A stretch of 64,000 nt of DNA. Origin: Pseudomonas viridiflava. Its GTDB lineage: Bacteria; Pseudomonadota; Gammaproteobacteria; Pseudomonadales; Pseudomonadaceae. Of the stretch, positions 17,886 through 24,589 are shown piece after piece (the first letter of the stretch is position 1; each line of letters opens with the position of its first letter). The notes beneath the pieces are model-generated. The model saw nothing but the letters and a program-made list of their open reading frames with translations, made no database searches and was not told where the DNA came from. The DNA is taken from positions 62,001 through 126,000 of the forward strand of contig NZ_UTKY01000010.1 in the NCBI RefSeq assembly GCF_900583165.1. Direction: 5' to 3'. The translations under genes were made by a program, and so were the position numbers.

Positions 17886-17942
17886 CTTGTTGTGGTGAGC
17901 GAGCTTATTGTGGTGAGCGAGCTTGCTCGCGCTGGGGTGCGA
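17886..17942. repeat. Short tandem repeat with REP-like motif
   Basis: Two 18-bp copies of CTTGTTGTGGTGAGCGAG (one base different) lead into GAGCGAGCTTGCTCGC, the core of a second Pseudomonas REP family also seen at 63,053. Confidence 0.65.
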
Positions 17943-17959
17943 AGCGCCCCCAATCGATC

Positions 17960-18688
17960 TCAGCCCGCCCGCAACTCCCGATCCATCTCAGCAATACAAG
18001 CCTCCATCTGCGCCTGACAAGCCTGCATCAAGCCCGGAACGTCATCCGCCGTCATACCAGCCGTAGGAATCGGCGCCAACGACCGTATGAGCACATCCCC
18101 ACTGTTCCAACGGTTGAGCTGCATATGCGTAACGTAGTTGCTCACACACACCTGCACGATAGGCACCCCGGCTGCAATCGCCATATGAAACGCGCCCTTC
18201 TTGAACGGCAGCAACCCCTTGCCAAAATTGCGTGTACCTTCCGGGAACACCCAGATCGACGTGTCTTCGTGCTGCAAGGTATGAGTGGTAGTCAGCATCG
18301 CCCGACGCGCCTTGTGCGCATTGCCACGGTCGATCAACACATTGCCCGCCAGCCAAAACAATTGGCCAAATAGCGGCACCCATTTCAGGCTCTTCTTGGC
18401 GATACACACCGTGCGGTGGGGCACCACATTGCCAAACACAAACAGATCATAGTTGGACTGATGGTTGGCGATGACCACGCAGGTGCCGGGTTTGTCGCGC
18501 AGGGAGTCCACGTCGGTTTTAACGTTCAATCCGAGGATGCGCATGGCCGGCAAAGCGTAGACGCGGGCACACAAGCGGCTGTTGTCCGGGTTGAACGGCC
18601 GGCAGATGCCAATCAATACCCCCAGCACACCAGCGATTACAAAGTGCAGGCCCATCAACAACATACGCAACAGAAAAAGCATCGACAC
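17960..18688 (-). CDS. plsC: 1-acyl-sn-glycerol-3-phosphate acyltransferase (PlsC-like)
   Basis: 242 aa. An N-terminal membrane helix is followed by the acyltransferase blocks: HX4D as 'ANHQSNYD', the Gly/Arg block 'IDRGN', and 'WVFPEGTRNFGKGLLPFKKG'. It acylates lysophosphatidic acid at the inner membrane to make phosphatidic acid. Start is MSML at 18,688, or the next Met two codons in. Pseudomonas has several PlsC paralogues, so its specific role is not certain. Confidence 0.9.
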   Translation of the reverse strand: MSMLFLLRMLLMGLHFVIAGVLGVLIGICRPFNPDNSRLCARVYALPAMRILGLNVKTDVDSLRDKPGTCVVIANHQSNYDLFVFGNVVPHRTVCIAKKSLKWVPLFGQLFWLAGNVLIDRGNAHKARRAMLTTTHTLQHEDTSIWVFPEGTRNFGKGLLPFKKGAFHMAIAAGVPIVQVCVSNYVTHMQLNRWNSGDVLIRSLAPIPTAGMTADDVPGLMQACQAQMEACIAEMDRELRAG

Positions 18689-18847
18689 GGCCTATCGAGA
18701 CAAAAGGTCGCGCAGTGTACGGTCGTACACTGTATTCGGCAATTACCCCGGCAGAGCTCGGAGATAGGCGATGTTTAAGCACATGTTTCAACATGTGGCG
18801 ACACCTCCCGGCTAGAGCGGCTAGCGAAGTATTGGATCTTCTTGTAA

Positions 18848-18873
18848 GAAAAAGCCCGACACTGGGTCGGGCT
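18848..18873 (-). terminator. Rho-independent terminator of the crotonase gene
   Basis: On the minus strand, stem AGCCCGAC/GTCGGGCT followed by TTTTT. It lies 22 bp after the crotonase stop. Confidence 0.85.
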
Positions 18874-18894
18874 ATGATCATGCATCTGTAGGGG

Positions 18895-19587
18895 TTAACT
18901 CAGAATATGACCCTGGTCCTGAATGATCGCGTCATCCAAGGCCTCAAGCAGCGCGCGGCGCACTTTCAATTTGGTGTGCTTGTGGGCGTTCATATTGATC
19001 TTCTTCAATTGCCGCGCCGCCTCCAGCGCTGCCGCGTGCAACTCCTCTGGTGCCACCACCTTGTCGAGGAAACCCGCCTGCAACGCGCCTTGCGGGTCAA
19101 ACATCTCGGCATTGATCACCGAACGATGAAACGCCGACTTGCGCAGACGATCCCGCGCCAGCTCAATCCCGGCGTGGTGCATGGTCATGCCGATCGCCAC
19201 TTCGTTCAGGCCAATGCTGAACGGGCCTTCGACCCCAATCCGATAATCTGCCGACAACAGCAAGAAGGCGCCCTTGGCCACCGCATGCCCAGGGCACGCC
19301 ACAATTACCGGAAACGGGTGCGACAACAAGCGACGCGCCAGCGTAGAGCCGGACGTCACCAAGCCAATCGCCTCTTTAGGCCCGGCCGTCATCACCTTCA
19401 AATCATAACCACCCGACAAAATCCCCGGCGTACCGGTGATCACCACCACCGCGCGGTCTTTCTCAGCCTGGTCCAACGCTTCATTAAAGGCACTGACCAC
19501 CGCCGGAGAAATGGCATTCACCTTGCCGTTGCTCAAGGTCAGGGTCGCGATACCGTCTTCGAGGTGGTAAGTAATCAACTCACTCAT
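18895..19587 (-). CDS. Crotonase / enoyl-CoA hydratase-isomerase family protein
   Basis: 230 aa from the ATG at 19,587, slightly shorter than the usual 255-260. The oxyanion-hole segments are 'ITGTPGILSGGYDLKVM' and 'VACPGHAVAKGAFLLLSADYRIGVEG'. The usual first Gly-rich loop is altered (SGGYDL) and the catalytic Glu positions are not obvious, so the reaction is not certain. The gene is monocistronic. Confidence 0.87.
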   Translation of the reverse strand: MSELITYHLEDGIATLTLSNGKVNAISPAVVSAFNEALDQAEKDRAVVVITGTPGILSGGYDLKVMTAGPKEAIGLVTSGSTLARRLLSHPFPVIVACPGHAVAKGAFLLLSADYRIGVEGPFSIGLNEVAIGMTMHHAGIELARDRLRKSAFHRSVINAEMFDPQGALQAGFLDKVVAPEELHAAALEAARQLKKINMNAHKHTKLKVRRALLEALDDAIIQDQGHILS

Positions 19588-19908
19588 GACGCGGTTCCTT
19601 GTAGGACTTGTTATAGAAGGGCATGCACAAACGTTACCCACCACGCCCGCCCCGGTAAAGCGCCGTGACTGACTACCCAGTCAGGCTTTTCCCTTACGGC
19701 GCACGCCGCACAGCGTAGGGCAGGGCGCAACAGCCGCCCCAGAGGTGCACTGCACATGCCTGAGAATGGCAGAAACACCACCCCTTGCCGGGCGTGTTCC
19801 GGCATAACCCGCTAACCACATGAAAATTCTGAAAAAAACCTTTGCCATCGGAAAGGCTTTCGACTACATTAGCGCGCCTCGACAGACTGAACTTGTTTGA
19901 CGAGATAC
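19588..19908. other. Intergenic region upstream of tRNA-Ser
   Basis: No convincing protein gene. It holds the tRNA promoter at 19,842-19,870. The rest is GC-rich with no repeat or hairpin that I can support. Confidence 0.5.
19842..19870 (+). promoter_or_regulatory. Sigma-70 promoter of tRNA-Ser
   Basis: TTGCCA, a 17-bp spacer and TACATT, followed by the GC-rich discriminator GCGCGCC usual for stable-RNA promoters under stringent control. Confidence 0.7.
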
Positions 19909-19998
19909 GGTGAAGTGTCCGAGTGGCTTAAGGAGCACGCCTGGAAAGTGTGTATACAAGAAATTGTATCGAGAGTTCGAATCTCTCCTTCACCGCCA
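19909..19998 (+). tRNA. tRNA-Ser (anticodon GGA)
   Basis: 90 nt. Acceptor stem GGTGAAG/CTTCACC, discriminator G and encoded CCA. The anticodon loop is CTGGAAA with anticodon GGA. A long variable arm follows, as in class II tRNAs. The T arm is GAGAG TTCGAAT CTCTC. The 3' end is the attachment site of the prophage, and the gene stays intact after integration. Confidence 0.95.
19976..19998 (+). repeat. attL core (23 bp, inside tRNA-Ser)
   Basis: Runs from the T loop (TTCGAATC...) to the terminal CCA of the tRNA and is identical to 53,900-53,922. Confidence 0.92.
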
Positions 19999-20011
19999 CA
20001 TTCAATAAACG

Positions 20012-20056
20012 CAAACCCCTGATTTTCCTAGAGAAAGTTGGGGGTTTGTGGTTTTT
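20012..20056 (+). terminator. Terminator downstream of tRNA-Ser
   Basis: CAAACCCC/GGGGTTTG stem enclosing a partly paired loop, followed by TGGTTTTT. It is phage-derived and replaces the host terminator now stranded beyond attR. Confidence 0.65.
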
Positions 20057-20075
20057 GGCGTCCAAAAAATAGGCT

Positions 20076-20096
20076 CATGGGACCACCATGGGACTG
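20076..20096 (+). repeat. Arm-type integrase site, left arm
   Basis: Two CATGGGAC octamers 11 bp apart, about one helical turn. A near-identical copy (20 of 21 bases) lies at 53,794-53,814, just inside the other attachment site. This is the layout expected for attP arm sites. Confidence 0.7.
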
Positions 20097-20333
20097 GAGC
20101 TCTATTCTGGTGCGAAATATCTAGTCTTTGAGGATCGTGCCGAAGCGACTTCATCAGACCTCGATCCAGGTGCCAATCGGTGGCGGCCTTCCCACGGGGT
20201 ATCCGTAAATCGAGTGCTATGGTCAAAGTCATACTGGGGGTATTTTACATCAGGCGCATGCTTAACTTACCAGAATCAGCTTTAAGTATGCTTGCAGCCC
20301 TATAGCAGATAGTTCATGAAAAAAGGAATAGAC

Positions 20334-22142
20334 ATGAGAGTCAGCATTACTCAAAAGTATAAATCGATACCTGCTGGTTTAGAATTTGATCTACCCGATT
20401 TCAGCATCCTTACAGGCAAAAACGGTAGCGGTAAAAGTCATCTTCTGGAAGCCATGGCCAATCCCCAGATATGTCAAGTTATTGTGGATGGCAATGCTTT
20501 AACTAATATATTGCATGTCGGATACAATGGGCTTAATCCACAAGTTGACGAGCGTTGTGAGTCGTCTCAGTTAGTCCAGAATGCTAGCCATTGGTGGAGT
20601 CAGATAAATGGCGTAGTTCAGCATTACAAGGTGAACTACCTTGGGAAGCATGTTTTTCAGGATGTTTATAAGGACTATGTGCTCGGTCATTTTGGTAATG
20701 ATTTTGTGCGCAACGCTGTATTGAAAAACGTAATAGATCGCTCAGGAAAAAATCTCGAAGATATAACTGAGCTGGATGTTTACAGTAATATGACTTTCTC
20801 TGAGAACAATAATGGAACATTGTTTTTTTCTCAGTGCGCTATGATATTTAAAGCTTACCACCTTAGGTGGAGGAATAATAAATTTAACAAATTTCTCATC
20901 GCAGAGGAAAATATTGATGGCCTTACTTTTCTGAGTGATGATGAGTTTCTAAAAAAGAATGGTCCGCCACCGTGGGATCTTATTAACGAGATTTTGTCAA
21001 AGGCTGCTCTTCCATATGAGTTTCCCAATCCGAATTTAGGGGATGCGGATTTGGCTTATAATTTAAAGTTGGTGGATAAGACTGATGGGACTGAGATATC
21101 AGTAAACGACCTATCTTCTGGTGAAAAGGTACTGATGTCTCTCGCGTTGGCAATTTACAACTCTAAAGAGGGTGGCACCCGTCCTGAATTATTGCTGCTA
21201 GATGAGCCGGATGCTCCGTTGCACCCGCAATACTCAAGACTCCTGATTGAGACGGTGGTCGAAACGATTGTTGAGCGTGCTGGAGTAAAAGTCGTCATGA
21301 CTACTCACTCACCCGCTACTGCGGCAATGGCGCCTGTCAATACTTTGTACGAAATGAATCGTGATTTTAAATCTCCGACAATGGTCAGCAACAGTCGAGC
21401 AGTTTCCATTTTAACTCAAGGTATCGGTTTTCTAAGAGTCTCCTACGAGAGAAGGCGCCAGATTTTTGTTGAAAGCAAATATGACGTCGTTTATTTTGAA
21501 AAGTTATTTGATGCACTGGCGCGGAAATATAGGTATTCATACCAGCCGGTCTTTATGGAGCCTCATAGCGGAAAAACTAATTGCTCTGACGTGATAGCTA
21601 TAGTGGAAAGGCTCCGTGAGTCGGGCAATGATCTCGTTTGGGGGATAGTAGATTTTGATGGGGTTAATCGACCAAAAGATATGCTTTTAGTATTAGGGGA
21701 GAATAAACGGTATGCGATTGAGAATTATCTCTTAGACCCTCTTTATATTGTTCTGGCGCTGATAAGGTATCACAAAGCGAAATATACAGATTTCGGAGTC
21801 ACAACCAGAGCAACCTATCCAGATGCAGCATATTTGACTCAGTCTGAATGCCAGACAATGATTGATAATTTTATGCTTAAAATCGGATTCGCCCTAGATG
21901 ATTTAATTCCGGTCTCTTTAGAGAATGGCTTTGAACTTCTATATCCTAAATCAATCTTAATGTGTCAAGGTCATGACTACGAAACGCTTATTCAGAATCG
22001 AATGCCTGAGCTTAAAGCAATCTCTCGTGGTCAAGGTGATTCAGGCCTCAAGCTTGGTCTTGCGGAAGTGATTGCTGAGTTTCCTCAGTTTATTCCTACG
22101 GAAATCGGTGATCTGTTCGCATCAATGGACGAGCCTCGTTAG
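20334..22142 (+). CDS. AAA ATPase-TOPRIM/DUF4435-like fusion (single-protein PARIS-like defence)
   Basis: 602 aa from the ATG at 20,334, which has AAAAGGA 7 bp upstream; an ATG at 20,316 lacks a site. Residues 1-345 are an SMC/ABC-like AAA15 ATPase: Walker A 'GKNGSGKS' (28-35), signature 'LSSGEKVLMSLAL', Walker B 'ELLLLDEPDAPLH' and His switch 'TTHSPATAAM'. From about 375 a TOPRIM-like, DUF4435-type nuclease domain follows: 'IFVESKYDVVYFEKLF' (acidic residue near 380), 'WGIVDFDGVN' (near 440) and 'YAIENYLLDP' (near 463). This is AriA and AriB of PARIS joined in one chain; an OLD-like nuclease is the alternative. It is markedly AT-rich for this genome. Confidence 0.75.
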   Translation: MRVSITQKYKSIPAGLEFDLPDFSILTGKNGSGKSHLLEAMANPQICQVIVDGNALTNILHVGYNGLNPQVDERCESSQLVQNASHWWSQINGVVQHYKVNYLGKHVFQDVYKDYVLGHFGNDFVRNAVLKNVIDRSGKNLEDITELDVYSNMTFSENNNGTLFFSQCAMIFKAYHLRWRNNKFNKFLIAEENIDGLTFLSDDEFLKKNGPPPWDLINEILSKAALPYEFPNPNLGDADLAYNLKLVDKTDGTEISVNDLSSGEKVLMSLALAIYNSKEGGTRPELLLLDEPDAPLHPQYSRLLIETVVETIVERAGVKVVMTTHSPATAAMAPVNTLYEMNRDFKSPTMVSNSRAVSILTQGIGFLRVSYERRRQIFVESKYDVVYFEKLFDALARKYRYSYQPVFMEPHSGKTNCSDVIAIVERLRESGNDLVWGIVDFDGVNRPKDMLLVLGENKRYAIENYLLDPLYIVLALIRYHKAKYTDFGVTTRATYPDAAYLTQSECQTMIDNFMLKIGFALDDLIPVSLENGFELLYPKSILMCQGHDYETLIQNRMPELKAISRGQGDSGLKLGLAEVIAEFPQFIPTEIGDLFASMDEPR

Positions 22143-22255
22143 GCCGCCTACGCGGGGTTTTCGCGGATTTTGAATGTCATAGGGTGAGGGAGTGGTATAC
22201 CTTGCAGGGGGCATCTGGGTTCAGGTGCTCTTATCACTATTTGAAGGAATGGCAA

Positions 22256-22444
22256 ATGAGCAATGGAATGGAGCTTTTCGACGACAAGGGGCAGCCAGCA
22301 GCAACTGTCGCTTTCTCCACATTGAAGGCACTGGCCCCACTGACATCTGATCCAACTGCAACATTGGAAGCTCTGGGTATCAGCGATCCAGCGGTCGAGG
22401 CGGCACTGGTGAGAATTGCCGAGTTAGCCAACTCTCACGTTTGA
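22256..22444 (+). CDS. 62-aa protein next to the defence gene, function unknown
   Basis: Starts MSNGMELFDDKGQPAATVAF with GAAGGAA 8 bp upstream. It contains 'LTSDPTATLEALGISDPAVEAALVRIAELANSHV', a helical C-terminus. It is more GC-rich than the ATPase gene 113 bp before it and lies between that gene and the integrase. It could be a phage gene or a regulator of the defence gene; nothing decides this. Confidence 0.55.
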   Translation: MSNGMELFDDKGQPAATVAFSTLKALAPLTSDPTATLEALGISDPAVEAALVRIAELANSHV

Positions 22445-22449
22445 TGCTC

Positions 22450-22477
22450 AGCCTAGTTTCGTGACATGAAGCTAGGC
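22450..22477. terminator. Possible bidirectional hairpin terminator
   Basis: GCCTAGTTTC/GAAGCTAGGC stem with one G-T pair, between convergent genes. It lacks a T tract on either side, so the call is tentative. Confidence 0.35.
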
Positions 22478-22487
22478 TATCGCTTAC

Positions 22488-23696
22488 CTAAATGAGAAGT
22501 TTGTGGCCGCCTGGCTTTGAAGCTGAATGAGGCGATAGATTAAGTGCCAGTTGCAGCATTCCGACCACGTCTGGGCCGTCCTCGTTGATCCAGGTCCCAT
22601 AGTGTTGGCGGATCATGTTGCCGTTGGTATGCCCCATCTGTTCCGCAATCCAATCAATTGAAGCAATTCCCGTGGTCAGCAACTGACTGGCGTACGTGTG
22701 CCGGCACTGGCCAGGTCCACGATAACGAACCCCTGCCGCAAGTAAGTGAGCCTTGAAAAATCGGTCGCGCACGACAAAGTCGTTGGCGTGGGGTAGGCCG
22801 CTTTTGGTGTTCAAAAACACAAAATGCAGCGTGTGCCGGCGTACCGTCTTGTTGTCCCGCTCAACAATCTCCACGGTTTCCGCCTTCCGCTCTCGGGTCA
22901 GTGCATCGATCTTGCGTAACGCATCCCAAGCTGGAGCCAGCAGACGAACCTTGCGCATCGAGCGGCGGGTTTTCGTGACGCGATAGGCGCCGCGCACCTT
23001 TGATCGGCGAAAGGTGACGGTGCCTTGTTCCAGGTCGACGTCTTCCCACGCCAAAGCGATAGTTTCAGACACACGGGGACCGGCCCATAACATGAACTGC
23101 ACCATCAGCAGTTCATAGGTGCGCGAGGTCGGCGTTTCCAGGATCTGTTTGATTTCCGCCCGGGTGAACGGGTCTGGCGCCTCGGGATCAGGCAAGCGCA
23201 CCATCAATCCCTCGGTGGGGTCGTGGGCGACCTTCATCCGGGTGCGATACAGCCTGAACACCTGGCGCACGTTGCTGATGATGTCGCGGATGGTCTTGTT
23301 TTTGAGGGTTTTGGACAGCGTGCCTTGGATCCACTCCTGCAGGTCCAAGTGATCGATCGCGTTGATCTGCATCTTGCCCCAGCGCGGCCGTACATGCACC
23401 TCGGCCTTGTTGGCGTAACCCCGGTAACTCGAGGCCGCCACGCTGTTGGCTTTAATCCGCAACCACAGGTCCAAGTAGTGACCAAAGGTGTTTTCCACCA
23501 GCCTGGCCGAGTTGGGGAAGTGGCGTGCGTAATCAAAGCAACCGGACTCAATCTCGTATTCAATGATGGCGAGTAAGCGTTTTGCCTGAGCCACTGTGGC
23601 TGGCTTGTTTCCTCCTGGTATCGATTCGCGGCATTTTTCGCCGTCGTATTGAAAATAGATTCTCACGGAATTACCGCGAGCTTCGACCCCACTCAT
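22488..23696 (-). CDS. int: Tyrosine-recombinase integrase
   Basis: 402 aa. The N-terminal arm-binding domain is of the DUF3596 type ('MSGVEARGNSVRIYFQYDGEKCRESI'), followed by a core-binding SAM-like domain. The catalytic part has box I Arg in 'LWAGPRVSETIALAWEDVDLEQGTV', 'QCRHTYASQLL' and 'EQMGHTNGNMIRQHYGTW' with the late His and the Tyr nucleophile. It integrates the phage into the tRNA-Ser 3' end. It reads toward attL, 2.5 kb away; the defence gene lies between, showing late insertion of cargo. Confidence 0.93.
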   Translation of the reverse strand: MSGVEARGNSVRIYFQYDGEKCRESIPGGNKPATVAQAKRLLAIIEYEIESGCFDYARHFPNSARLVENTFGHYLDLWLRIKANSVAASSYRGYANKAEVHVRPRWGKMQINAIDHLDLQEWIQGTLSKTLKNKTIRDIISNVRQVFRLYRTRMKVAHDPTEGLMVRLPDPEAPDPFTRAEIKQILETPTSRTYELLMVQFMLWAGPRVSETIALAWEDVDLEQGTVTFRRSKVRGAYRVTKTRRSMRKVRLLAPAWDALRKIDALTRERKAETVEIVERDNKTVRRHTLHFVFLNTKSGLPHANDFVVRDRFFKAHLLAAGVRYRGPGQCRHTYASQLLTTGIASIDWIAEQMGHTNGNMIRQHYGTWINEDGPDVVGMLQLALNLSPHSASKPGGHKLLI

Positions 23697-23745
23697 GTAA
23701 ACCCCTAATGCTGTACTCGTATAACGACAGTCTGACGATCGGAAA

Positions 23746-23767
23746 CAAAAAGGCCCGTTTCCGGGCC
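23746..23767 (-). terminator. Terminator of the leftward early operon
   Basis: On the minus strand, GGCCCG/CGGGCC stem with a 4-nt loop followed by TTTTTG. It separates the early operon from the integrase gene. Confidence 0.75.
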
Positions 23768-23802
23768 AAGTATCTAGAAGCGCATCTTCTGGTGGACGCG
23801 GC

Positions 23803-23973
23803 TTAGGACTTCGGCTTCTGGTGGCGTAGGTGCGCGTTCTGCGCTTGGCGCCGCCGGCTACATTTCAAGTGATTACCCTGGGCCCGCCACCTGCCGCACT
23901 GTTCGCAGAGGCTGGTGTAGTCGATGTTCCAGGGAAAGCGTGGCACCCGTGGCCGGTCGTAGCGGTTAGACAT
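23803..23973 (-). CDS. Small basic cysteine-containing phage protein
   Basis: 56 aa: MSNRYDRPRVPRFPWNIDYT then 'LCEQCGRWRAQGNHLKC'. Three cysteines in CxxC...C spacing suggest a small zinc-binding fold. Its start overlaps the end of the next gene by 8 bp. Longer in-frame starts would run deeper into that neighbour. The function is unknown. Confidence 0.6.
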   Translation of the reverse strand: MSNRYDRPRVPRFPWNIDYTSLCEQCGRWRAQGNHLKCSRRRQAQNAHLRHQKPKS

Positions 23974-24214
23974 GACGCATGGCCCTCCGGGTTTGGGGGA
24001 TGGCGAGCAGCCGAGCCACCACGGCCGCATCCGTTTCGCTTAATTCGCCCAGGGTGATGGCCATCTGGCTGAGGCTTTCGAGACGGGTTCGTGATTCAGG
24101 GGTTTTGTGCACCAGATAGCCGATGACTGCCGCGCCGATAATCGCGGTGGCCACCAGGTGCCGTGCCGGTGTGGTAGCCTTCGTGCCGCTGCTGCTTTGG
24201 GTCTGTGCTTGCAT
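23966..24214 (-). CDS. Small phage membrane-associated protein
   Basis: 82 aa: MQAQTQSSSGTKATTPARH, then a hydrophobic helix 'LVATAIIGAAVIGYLV' at about residues 20-35, and a soluble tail rich in Leu/Ala. Probably a small inner-membrane protein of the early operon; role unknown. Confidence 0.6.
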   Translation of the reverse strand: MQAQTQSSSGTKATTPARHLVATAIIGAAVIGYLVHKTPESRTRLESLSQMAITLGELSETDAAVVARLLAIPQTRRAMRHV

Positions 24215-24280
24215 GGTTTAGTCCTCGGTGGTGGTTGGGTGTCGGGGAGCTGCAACTCCTCGACACTGCTTTTCAAAAAG

Positions 24281-24574
24281 TCAGTCCTTGCGGGCCAGGT
24301 GGATCACCAGGTTGTCGAAAGTCGGCTCATGCTCAGCGCATGATTGCCACTCCAGTACCCTCAAAATTTGCTGCCTACTGCAGTCGTCCACCAGGATTTC
24401 GCGTTGGCCACCGGCTGCCCGAACTTCCAGAATTTCCAGCAAACCGTCCTCGCCATACGCACCGGCCTGGATGATCGGCGCGCTTTCACCCGCGAAGTCC
24501 AGGCGATCCTGCACGGCCTGTAGCTTGCTGGTTATGCCGTCGCCGGCGTTGCCCATAAACACTTGGATCTGCAT
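24281..24574 (-). CDS. 97-aa phage protein, function unknown
   Basis: Starts MQIQVFMGNAGDGITSKLQAVQDRL with ribosome site GGAGGG upstream. It is 15 bp downstream of the primase-helicase gene and so in the same operon. Soluble and acidic; no motif recognised. Confidence 0.6.
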   Translation of the reverse strand: MQIQVFMGNAGDGITSKLQAVQDRLDFAGESAPIIQAGAYGEDGLLEILEVRAAGGQREILVDDCSRQQILRVLEWQSCAEHEPTFDNLVIHLARKD

Positions 24575-24589
24575 CGGTCTTGCCCTCCT

